Below, in pieces: positions 7,526 through 14,411 of a stretch of 62,396 bases of DNA. The first letter of the stretch is position 1; every line of letters begins with the position of its first letter. Source of the stretch: Atopobium sp034113385 (GTDB lineage: Bacteria; Actinomycetota; Coriobacteriia; Coriobacteriales; Atopobiaceae); NCBI RefSeq assembly GCF_034113385.1, contig NZ_JAXEXL010000018.1, forward strand, positions 1 to 62,396, read 5' to 3'. The notes under the pieces were generated by a model that worked only from the letters and a program-made list of their open reading frames with translations, was not told the DNA's origin and made no database searches. The translations under genes and the position numbers were made by a program.

Positions 7526-9289
7526 TTAGCTACGTTCAGAGATCTCTTCCTTAATGGCAGCAATAAATTCTTCCATCGAAGTTTGATGTGTCTCATTAGA
7601 GCGGTCACGAACAGAGATATTGCCTGCCTCGACTTCTTTCTCGCCCAAAATGAGCATGTAAGGAACGCGATCGATAGAGCGAGCTTCACGGATTTTATAA
7701 CCTATCTTCTCGTCACGATTGTCTACCTTAACGCGCACACCAGCAGCACGGAGTTGAGAAGCAACCTCATTGGCATATTCGCGGGTCTTCTCGGAAACAG
7801 GAAGCACCTTGACTTGTAGCGGAGACAACCAGGTTGGGAACTTACCCGCATACTGCTCTATGAGCATACCAATAAAGCGCTCAAAAGAACCAAAGCCAGC
7901 ACGGTGAATCATAATAGGACGCTGCTTGGAGCCATCGGATGCCGTGTACTCAAGCTCAAAGCGCTCAGGCAATTGGAAGTCAAGCTGAATAGTGCCACAC
8001 TGCCAGGTACGACCAAGACAATCCTGCAAATGGAAGTCAATCTTGGGACCATAAAAAGCACCGTCACCCTCATTTACAATGTACTCAGCACCCATAGAAT
8101 CTAAAGCATCGCGCAAACCCTGCTCAGCACGCTCCCAATCTTCATCTGAACCCATGGAGTCCTCAGGACGGGTGGAAAGCTCAATGCGATATGGGAAGCC
8201 AAACTGAGCATAATAGGTAGTAATAAGGTGAGCCGTATCCATTACCTGCTCGGTAATTTGATCAGGCATAATAAACAAGTGGGCATCGTCCTGCGTAAAC
8301 TCACGCACACGGAACAAACCATGCAAGGCACCCTTAAGCTCATGACGGTGATCAAGACCAGCCTCTGCAAGCTTGAGAGGCAAATCACGGTAACTACGAG
8401 GACGATTCTTGTACACCAAACAAGCACCTGGGCAGTTCATTGGCTTGATAGCGTACTGCTCATCATCAATGACAGTGGTGTACATATTGTCTTTGTAGTG
8501 GTCCCAATGACCAGAAGTCTCCCACAGGGTACGAGACAGGATAATAGGCGTCTGAACCTGCTCATAGCCATAGGCATCCTGCATCTCTTGCCAATACTGC
8601 ATAAGAGCATTGCGTACACGCATACCATTGGGTAGCCAGAAGGGAAATCCGGGGCCAGCCTCGGACATCATAAAGAGGTCCATCTCGCGGCCAATCTTGC
8701 GGTGGTCGCGCTTCTCGGCCTCTGCCAAAAGCTCCTCATACTGAGCAAGCTCTTCCTTGGTGCGGAACGCTACACCGTTAATGCGGGTGAGCATCTTATT
8801 GTCTTTATCGCCCTTCCAGTAGGCACCAGAAACACCTGTGAGCTTAAAGGCTTTGAGCGCTTTGGTATACATAATGTGAGGGCCAACGCACATATCTACG
8901 TACTCGCCCTGCTTGTAGAAGGTAATGCGAGCGTCCTGAGGCAAATCATCAATATGCTCTACCTTGTACTTCTCACCACGTTCCTGCATATGAGCAATGG
9001 CTTCTGCGCGGGGTAGCTCATACGTCTCAAACTTAAGGTTTTCCTTGCAAATCTTGCGCATCTCTGCCTCAATAGCAGGAAAATCATCCTCAGAAATCTT
9101 TACGCCCTCGGGCAAATCAATATCGTAGTAAAAGCCGTTATCCGTAGCAGGGCCATAGCCAAAATCTGCTTCAGGATATAAGCGCTTTACTGCCATAGCC
9201 AAAATATGGGAAGCGGAGTGGCGCAGCACCTGTAGCTCTTCATCCTCGCTCAACTCTGCTACGTGACCGTCATTAAACAATGCCTTCAT
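7526..9289 (-). CDS. thrS: Threonine--tRNA ligase without TGS domain
   Basis: Charges tRNA-Thr. The ATG at 9289 follows AAGGATCTATTC; a GTG ten codons earlier is less well placed. The 587-aa chain goes almost directly into the N2 editing domain (LRHSASHILAMAVKRLYP near residue 22), so the N-terminal TGS domain of about 60 residues found in most ThrRS is absent. The editing domain keeps H..SH and a later CVGPH segment. The class II core is complete: motif 2 in HRHELKGALHGLFRVREF, zinc/threonine pocket MNCPGACLVY, motif 3 near RAGFGSFERFIGMLIEQ, then the anticodon-binding domain (PLQVKVLPVS). Expression is probably attenuated by the leader upstream. Confidence 0.96.
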   Translation of the reverse strand: MKALFNDGHVAELSEDEELQVLRHSASHILAMAVKRLYPEADFGYGPATDNGFYYDIDLPEGVKISEDDFPAIEAEMRKICKENLKFETYELPRAEAIAHMQERGEKYKVEHIDDLPQDARITFYKQGEYVDMCVGPHIMYTKALKAFKLTGVSGAYWKGDKDNKMLTRINGVAFRTKEELAQYEELLAEAEKRDHRKIGREMDLFMMSEAGPGFPFWLPNGMRVRNALMQYWQEMQDAYGYEQVQTPIILSRTLWETSGHWDHYKDNMYTTVIDDEQYAIKPMNCPGACLVYKNRPRSYRDLPLKLAEAGLDHRHELKGALHGLFRVREFTQDDAHLFIMPDQITEQVMDTAHLITTYYAQFGFPYRIELSTRPEDSMGSDEDWERAEQGLRDALDSMGAEYIVNEGDGAFYGPKIDFHLQDCLGRTWQCGTIQLDFQLPERFELEYTASDGSKQRPIMIHRAGFGSFERFIGMLIEQYAGKFPTWLSPLQVKVLPVSEKTREYANEVASQLRAAGVRVKVDNRDEKIGYKIREARSIDRVPYMLILGEKEVEAGNISVRDRSNETHQTSMEEFIAAIKEEISERS

Positions 9290-9316
9290 GAATAGATCCT
9301 TCTTAACTCGATGATT

Positions 9317-9554
9317 CACTCAAACTCATACACCATTGCGATACAAAAAACGCCCATCACGACAGAGCGTGAGAGCGAACGTATGGGCGCCTGTCCAGGG
9401 CAATCGATGCCGTTGTAGGAGACAGACGCCTACATAGTCTGAGTTTGAGTGTTGTTTGCAGACCAAAGCCTGTAACAATGCATAACGAGAAAACCTTCCT
9501 TTTGCGTATATACAGGTTTACCACATACGGAAGGTGTTGTGCAGCCACAACACC
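9317..9554 (-). promoter_or_regulatory. Structured thrS leader with long-range closing helix
   Basis: Read on the minus strand from 9554: hairpin GGTGTTGT/ACAACACC (9554-9533), a second CCTTCC/GGAAGG hairpin (9534-9494), then CACTCAAACTCA/TGAGTTTGAGTG, a perfect 12-bp inverted repeat at 9451-9440 and 9328-9317 that encloses a TGTAGG/CCTACA hairpin and an intrinsic terminator. This is the architecture of a transcription-attenuated leader. I do not see a convincing T-box consensus (GGTGGNACCGCG), although a TGGA lies before the terminator. Confidence 0.5.
9344..9389 (-). terminator. Terminator/attenuator in the thrS leader
   Basis: Minus strand: CGCCCAT (9389-9383) pairs with ATGGGCG (9357-9351), followed by TTTTTTG. 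It stands 55 bp before the thrS ATG, so it would stop thrS transcription unless an alternative fold forms. Confidence 0.75.
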
Positions 9555-9734
9555 AAGTTTAATCAGTGTTTACAAAGCATGTCTATATTTGTTATCGATA
9601 AAACAGATAACGTGTTGGCATATATTACTACCACACTGACGGTTGTTTATGCCGTTGTACCTCTTTATAGTACTGTACATGAAAACAATGACGACATATC
9701 CACTGCAAATGCTTGCTCCGATGCAGATGCTCAA

Positions 9735-9834
9735 GCCCGAGCACCTTATCGTTTTGAGCGAAAGCTTGGTGCTTGGGCGTTATTGTTAGGTTGCTGCAGG
9801 CGTATGCGTGGAGCAACCCGCTCCCGTTTGTTTT
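9735..9834 (+). promoter_or_regulatory. Structured metNIQ leader with alternative terminator and antiterminator
   Basis: A long helix GCCCGAGCACC (9735-9745) with GGTGCTTGGGC (9768-9778) holds an inner hairpin AGC-GAAA-GCT (9757-9766) capped by a GNRA tetraloop. Next, GGTTGCT (9789-9795) can pair with AGCAACC (9812-9818); this excludes the terminator hairpin GGAGC/GCTCC (9810-9824), which is followed by CGTTTGTTTT. The layout suggests a methionine- or SAM-sensing attenuator. The S-box core (GATGAAACC...GGCAACC) is not present, so the class is not recognised. 9290-9867 otherwise holds no gene that I can support. Confidence 0.5.
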
Positions 9835-9867
9835 GCACAGCTGCTAACCCTGAAAGCACTCTTATAC

Positions 9868-10614
9868 ATGATTCGTATTTCTCAGCTAACTAAAACTTTT
9901 GAAGGCACCTCTGATGTGCACGCCCTCAAGGGTGTCTCACTGGACATTAGTGACAAAGACATCTTTGGCATCATTGGCATTAGTGGTGCTGGTAAGTCAA
10001 CACTGGTGCGCTGCTTAAATTTGCTAGAGCGCCCCACTTCTGGCTCCATTGAGGTGGATGGTGTTGAGGTGTGTAAGCTTACAGGTCGTGAGCTGCGCGA
10101 ATATCGGCGCCGCGTTGCCATGATTTTTCAGGGTTTTGGTTTATTGGCTCAAAAAACAGTATTGGATAACGTCTGCTTTCCCTTCTTGGCAAGCAAGGGT
10201 GTGGTAAGCGCGCAAGACAAACAAACCGCACAGGACTTACTAAAACGCGTAGGTTTAGCATCTAAGGCAAACTCTTATCCTTCTGAGCTTTCTGGCGGTC
10301 AGCAACAGCGCGTAGCCATTGCACGAGCCTTAGCATGCAATCCAGAATACATTTTGTGTGACGAGGCAACCAGTGCACTCGACCCCGCTTCTACCGCTTC
10401 TATCTTGGAACTTCTCAAGGACATCAATAAAGAAACGGGCGTGACCATCATTATTATTACGCACTCCATGGACGTTGTTCAAAGCGTCTGTAACAACGTA
10501 GCAGTTCTTTCTCACGGTGAACTTGTCGAGAAAGGCAGCGTAGAGCAGGTATTTTCTCACCCTGTGCACAAGATTACGAAGCAACTTTTAGGCGTGGAGG
10601 ACTGGCATGCATAA
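9868..10614 (+). CDS. metN: Methionine ABC transporter ATP-binding protein
   Basis: ATPase that powers uptake of methionine through MetI, fed by the lipoprotein MetQ. 248 aa with Walker A GISGAGKST (about residue 39), Q-loop FQGFGLL, signature LSGGQQQR, Walker B YILCDEATSALD and switch histidine ITHSMD. The start MIRISQLTKTFEG gives the usual N-terminal strand; the frame is open further upstream but that part lies in the leader. Most MetN proteins are about 340 aa and end in a NIL domain that binds methionine and shuts transport; this one stops soon after the core, so direct substrate inhibition is probably lost. metI begins 8 bp before its stop. Confidence 0.93.
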   Translation: MIRISQLTKTFEGTSDVHALKGVSLDISDKDIFGIIGISGAGKSTLVRCLNLLERPTSGSIEVDGVEVCKLTGRELREYRRRVAMIFQGFGLLAQKTVLDNVCFPFLASKGVVSAQDKQTAQDLLKRVGLASKANSYPSELSGGQQQRVAIARALACNPEYILCDEATSALDPASTASILELLKDINKETGVTIIIITHSMDVVQSVCNNVAVLSHGELVEKGSVEQVFSHPVHKITKQLLGVEDWHA

Positions 10615-11281
10615 CATCAGCTCATTTTTTGACGCCTATGCAGGTCTTATTGGTGCTGGCATTGTAGATACGTGTCTCATGTTGTTTACCTCTACAGCTC
10701 TTGCGTATGTATTCGGTTTGGTGCTTGGCATTGTGTTGCACATAACTGCACCTCAGGGGCTGCGGTCTCATCGCATACTCAATGCAATACTGGGCTGGAT
10801 TGTAAATATGAGTCGTTCTATTCCTTTTATTATTTTGCTCGTTGCTGTCATGCCTGCTACACGCACATTGGTTGGTACTACCACAGGCGTTTTGGGAGTC
10901 ATTCCTCCCCTGGTGCTTTCTACCACACCGTTTGTTGCGCGCATGATTGAGCAAAGTCTTGCAGAAGTTGACCGTGCTTCTATTGAGGCAGCTGTTGCCT
11001 GTGGTGCCTCGGTTCCCCGTATTGTAGTAAGTGCTCTTTTGCCCGAAGCATTGCCTTCTATTGTGCGCGGTATTTCCATCACACTTATTGCGGTATTGGG
11101 CTACACCGCCATTGCTGGCGCTGTAGGAGCAGGTGGTCTGGGAGACATAGCTATTCGCTATGGCTACTATCGCTATGAAGACAACATTATGTTTGTAACT
11201 GTTGCCCTCATGGTGGTGCTTGTACAAATTATTCAATCTACCTGTGATGGTATTGCTCATGCTATCGACCATCGTAAGTAG
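10607..11281 (+). CDS. metI: Methionine ABC transporter permease
   Basis: 224-aa inner-membrane permease of the MetI family with five predicted transmembrane segments. The coupling-helix EAA motif is seen in EAAVACGASVPRIVVSALLPEA (about residues 125-146), the part that docks with MetN, and the conserved end LGYTAIAGAVGAGGLGDIAI follows. MetI forms a homodimer in the transporter. The ATG lies inside the end of metN (ATGCATAA overlap of 8 bp), so translation is probably coupled. It is followed by a 107-bp gap with two palindromes before metQ. Confidence 0.95.
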   Translation: MHNISSFFDAYAGLIGAGIVDTCLMLFTSTALAYVFGLVLGIVLHITAPQGLRSHRILNAILGWIVNMSRSIPFIILLVAVMPATRTLVGTTTGVLGVIPPLVLSTTPFVARMIEQSLAEVDRASIEAAVACGASVPRIVVSALLPEALPSIVRGISITLIAVLGYTAIAGAVGAGGLGDIAIRYGYYRYEDNIMFVTVALMVVLVQIIQSTCDGIAHAIDHRK

Positions 11282-11310
11282 CGTATACCTCGTCTGTACT
11301 CACCACAACC

Positions 11311-11351
11311 TTTGACAAAGTTCTTGTCAAATATCCCAATTTGGAATATTT
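11311..11351 (+). promoter_or_regulatory. Two adjacent palindromes upstream of metQ
   Basis: TTTGACAA-5-TTGTCAAA (11311-11331) is a perfect dyad. It overlaps by three bases a second near-perfect dyad, AAATATcCCAAtTTGGaATATTT in outline (11329-11351; arms of 11 with one mismatch). The first contains a consensus-like TTGACA. They sit in the metI-metQ gap, 38-78 bp before the metQ ATG, and could be an operator or the control region of an internal promoter that makes extra binding protein. Confidence 0.4.
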
Positions 11352-11388
11352 CTTTTCTCTTTTTAGTTCTATTTTAAGGAGCAAACCT

Positions 11389-12219
11389 ATGATTTCTCGT
11401 CGTACCTTTATTGCCTCTGCCGCAGCTCTTATTACCACTGGTGCGCTCAGCGCCTGTTCAGGCGGCTCATCAAAGGCAAGTTCTGACACAAAAACCCTTA
11501 CTGTTGCTGCAAGTCCTTCCCCTCATGCGGAGATTTTAACCAAGTTTGCTAAAGACAAACTTGCTCAGAAAGGCATTGATCTTAAGGTCAAGGAGTATAC
11601 GGACTACATCATTCCTAACCAGGTAACCAGCTCTGGTGAGGTAGATGCCAATTACTTCCAACACATCAATTACCTCAACAATTACAACAAACAAAACGGT
11701 ACTGACTTGGTGGGCGTAGCTGCCATTCACTATGAACCCATGGGCATTTACGCTGGCAAGTCCAAAGATCTTAAAGCTCTTGCCGATGGTGCTCAGATTG
11801 CTGTTCCTAACGATCCTACCAATGAGGGGCGCGCCTTTTTACTTCTTGCTCAAGAGGGACTCATTACGCTTAAAGACCCCAATAACCTGGAAGCAACTCC
11901 TGGTGATGTAGCAGACAATCCTCACAACATCAAATTTGTAGAGGTAGAAGCAGCGGCTGTTGCCCGTCAACTACAAGACGTAGATTTTGCAGTTATTAAT
12001 GGCAACTATGCCATTGAGGCAGGTTTCCACGTTGCCAATGCTTTAGCAACAGAGAAACCCGATGGTAAAGCAGTTGAGCAGTACGCCAACTACATTGTTA
12101 CCACGCCTTCCCATAAAGATGACGAACGCATTCAAGCTTTGGTGGCAGTGCTCACCTCTGATGACTTTAAAACCTATCTAAGCAAGACATACGATAAGGA
12201 CGTTTTGCCTGCGTTTTAA
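11389..12219 (+). CDS. metQ: Methionine-binding lipoprotein
   Basis: 276-aa substrate-binding lipoprotein (NlpA/MetQ family) that hands methionine to MetNI. The ATG at 11389 follows AAGGAGCAAACCT. The signal is unusual in having a twin-arginine-like SRRTF before the hydrophobic stretch and then the lipobox LSAC (cysteine at residue 23), so export by the Tat route is possible but not shown. Family landmarks are TVAASPSPHAEIL, KVKEYTDYIIPN, DANYFQHINYLNNYN and VPNDPTNEGRAFLLLAQEGLI (the last split by the hinge). It is the last gene of the metNIQ unit; a hairpin lies at 12316. Confidence 0.95.
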   Translation: MISRRTFIASAAALITTGALSACSGGSSKASSDTKTLTVAASPSPHAEILTKFAKDKLAQKGIDLKVKEYTDYIIPNQVTSSGEVDANYFQHINYLNNYNKQNGTDLVGVAAIHYEPMGIYAGKSKDLKALADGAQIAVPNDPTNEGRAFLLLAQEGLITLKDPNNLEATPGDVADNPHNIKFVEVEAAAVARQLQDVDFAVINGNYAIEAGFHVANALATEKPDGKAVEQYANYIVTTPSHKDDERIQALVAVLTSDDFKTYLSKTYDKDVLPAF

Positions 12220-12315
12220 GGCTACTCTGAGCAAGCTATCTTGAGCACCCTGTAAGCTGCGCGCTCATACTCCTATCTAAAGCTACCGCTGCACAAGTGG
12301 CTGCTTCCTTTACGA

Positions 12316-12349
12316 AAGGCTGGTGTCACCTTATGGCGGCACCAGCCTT
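12316..12349. terminator. Convergent terminator between metQ and dxs
   Basis: Stem AAGGCTGGTG/CACCAGCCTT with a 14-nt loop between the two convergent genes. T tracts are short on both sides, so strength is uncertain. Confidence 0.55.
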
Positions 12350-12402
12350 ACTACAAACAACCATCTTGATATATGTTGCTTGGTATATGCTGTTATCGTT
12401 AC

Positions 12403-14163
12403 TTAGTCTTCTAAGACAGCTAGGACGTCTTCCGTGAGTTTCTCGGGAGTAATACGAGCTTCTTCAAGCAAATCAGAAGGCTTAAAACGGTCGTAAAACT
12501 TACGCTCAAAGCCACGCACCAAAACCTTAGTTGTGGTATCGGCTCCTAGATACGCGGACACACGCTGGCCAAAGCCACCATCTGCAATGCCATCTTCAAT
12601 GGTAAGAATTACATCGTGTGTTTGTGCCAAGGCATCTAACGTTGCGGTATCTAAGCCTGATGCAAACAAGGGCTTTACCAATGTAGCATCAATACCAACT
12701 CCCGCGAGTTTCTCGATAGTCTTTAGACCAATACCAAAGAAATCACCAACTGCAATGAGTGCTACCCGAGAGCCTTCATGAACAAGCTCCCAAGCAAGCT
12801 TGGAATAATCCGTGCGCACACATTGATCTTCTGAAGCATGTACCACAGGACCAGCAGGAATAGTAATGTATACGGGCTCTGTATCCTGCTTAATAGACCA
12901 ATCCACCATGGCAAGGTATTCTTCCACATTAGACGGTACTAAATGTTTCATACCGGGAATGCTTGAGACCATAGCAATAGAACTCAAAGCACAATGCGTT
13001 ACATCATTACCACCAAATACAGACCCATTACCAGCAAGAATCGTAGCAGCATTACCATTGATGCTAATATCCTGAAACATCTGGTCATAGGCACGTTGAA
13101 TAAACGTGGCAGAACTTGCCCATACCGGATGTGCGCCACCCTTTGCTGCACCAGAAATAAGTGCAGCCGCAGTCTCTTCTGCAATACCAACATCTATATA
13201 CTGAAGACCCATGCGCTGGCGACGCTCGGGATTCATGCCAATCATCCCAGGTACCGCACTGGAAACAACCAAGAGTTTCTTGTCAAATTGTGCGAGTTTT
13301 TCTAGATGGTCACCCATGAGGGCGCCATAGCTTTCTCCACTATAGCTACGCTGCTCACCCGTTACTACATTAAACGGACTTGCCCAATGCCAATGCTCGG
13401 GGTCTGCCTCTGCAGGGCCGTAGCCCTTACCCTTTTTGGTGTTGAGGTGCACTACGATGGGATGATCAATATCACGAACCGTCTCAAAAATCTCGATAAG
13501 AGAATCAATGGTGTTGCCCTCTTCTACATAGATGTAGTCTAAGCCCATGGCACGAAAGACATTGTGGCCATCGGTACCATGTGATTCGCGCAAGCGCGTA
13601 AACTCGTCATACATGCCACCGTGGTTTTCTGCAATGGACATCTGGTTATCATTAAACACAATGATAAAGTTGGACGTAAGTTCACCTGCTACATCCAAGC
13701 CCTCCAAGGCTTCTCCGCCAGACAGGGAACCATCACCAATGACCGCTATGATGTTTTCTTTACCACCAGCAAGGTCACGTGCTTTAGCAAGGCCAAGTGC
13801 CAAGCTAATAGAAGTTGAAGTATGGCCTACCTCAAAGAAATCATGTTCTGACTCTGCAGGATTGGTATAGCCAGACACGTCATCATAATGGTCTGGATCA
13901 AGATATGCCTGTACACGACCCGTAAGCATCTTATGGGGATAGCTTTGGTGCGAGACGTCATACACGATCTTATCGACAGGTGAATTAAACACACGATGCA
14001 ATGCAATGGTTGCCTCGACAAAACCAAAATTAGGTCCAAAGTGACCACCATGAACACTTCCGCGCGTGAGCAATGCAGAGCGAATTTCTTGTGCAAGCAT
14101 AGGCAATTCTTCTTGAGGAAGCTCTTTGACATCTTGGGGACCATGAATGTTTTCAATAATCAT
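12403..14163 (-). CDS. dxs: 1-deoxy-D-xylulose-5-phosphate synthase family enzyme
   Basis: 586-aa thiamine-diphosphate transketolase-fold protein. Dxs condenses pyruvate with glyceraldehyde 3-phosphate to make DXP for isoprenoids and thiamine. Seen are the Dxs-type histidine segment SHQSYPHKMLTGR, GHTSTSISLALGLA, the ThDP motif GDGSLSGGEALEGLD...NDNQMSI, and the pyrimidine-part glutamate in IGVAEE-like DVGIAEE. The chain is about 35-50 residues shorter than typical Dxs and has SHQ where E. coli has GHQ, so it may belong to the short Dxs-like subfamily with a less certain role. The ATG at 14163 is preceded by AAAGGCGGG; a TTG seven codons earlier is an alternative. It stands alone on the minus strand. 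Confidence 0.8.
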   Translation of the reverse strand: MIIENIHGPQDVKELPQEELPMLAQEIRSALLTRGSVHGGHFGPNFGFVEATIALHRVFNSPVDKIVYDVSHQSYPHKMLTGRVQAYLDPDHYDDVSGYTNPAESEHDFFEVGHTSTSISLALGLAKARDLAGGKENIIAVIGDGSLSGGEALEGLDVAGELTSNFIIVFNDNQMSIAENHGGMYDEFTRLRESHGTDGHNVFRAMGLDYIYVEEGNTIDSLIEIFETVRDIDHPIVVHLNTKKGKGYGPAEADPEHWHWASPFNVVTGEQRSYSGESYGALMGDHLEKLAQFDKKLLVVSSAVPGMIGMNPERRQRMGLQYIDVGIAEETAAALISGAAKGGAHPVWASSATFIQRAYDQMFQDISINGNAATILAGNGSVFGGNDVTHCALSSIAMVSSIPGMKHLVPSNVEEYLAMVDWSIKQDTEPVYITIPAGPVVHASEDQCVRTDYSKLAWELVHEGSRVALIAVGDFFGIGLKTIEKLAGVGIDATLVKPLFASGLDTATLDALAQTHDVILTIEDGIADGGFGQRVSAYLGADTTTKVLVRGFERKFYDRFKPSDLLEEARITPEKLTEDVLAVLED

Positions 14164-14281
14164 GTAAGGTTTCCCGCCTTTCAAATTACATTGCCATCTA
14201 TAGACGTGCCGAAAGTAGTCTTCCCGTATTTATGTCATCACAAGCTCATATCACAAAGATGCAACAATCCTCCGTACTAGC

Positions 14282-14319
14282 TAAAAACAAATCGGGCTAG
14301 AAGAAAACCTTCTAGCCCG
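14282..14319 (-). terminator. Intrinsic terminator of the 947-aa surface protein gene
   Basis: Perfect 11-bp stem CGGGCTAGAAG/CTTCTAGCCCG, loop of 5, followed on the minus strand by ATTTGTTTTT. Confidence 0.9.
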
Positions 14320-14340
14320 AGAGAGGGAACTCTTGTATGT

Positions 14341-14367
14341 AAGGCTCTACTTACACTGCAGAGCCTT
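14341..14367. terminator. Secondary hairpin downstream of the surface protein gene
   Basis: AAGGCTCT/AGAGCCTT with an 11-nt loop; the TTTTC run lies on the plus side, although no plus-strand gene ends here. It may act as a second barrier or as an mRNA 3' structure for the minus-strand transcript. Confidence 0.4.
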
Positions 14368-14411
14368 TTCTTATCCGTAGAGAAACCCGATATGATAAGG
14401 AATTACTAACC

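Noticed and set aside
9317..9451. The 12-bp inverted repeats near thrS as ends of a tiny mobile element
   Set aside because: No target-site duplication flanks them and a terminator fits inside; RNA structure explains them better.
9301..9560. T-box in the thrS leader
   Set aside because: Architecture is suggestive, but the GGTGGNACCGCG consensus and a clear specifier loop were not found, so it is listed only as an unclassified leader.
9700..9860. S-box (SAM-I) riboswitch before metN
   Set aside because: The conserved GATGAAACC and GGCAACC core is missing.
9534..9893. A 119-codon plus-strand frame running through the metNIQ leader
   Set aside because: It overlaps the leader stems and the start of metN in another frame, with no ribosome binding site. 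A leader peptide cannot be excluded but is not supported.
10622..11272. A 216-codon minus-strand frame antisense to metI
   Set aside because: Cys/Asn/His-rich composition with no domain; explained by codon bias of metI.
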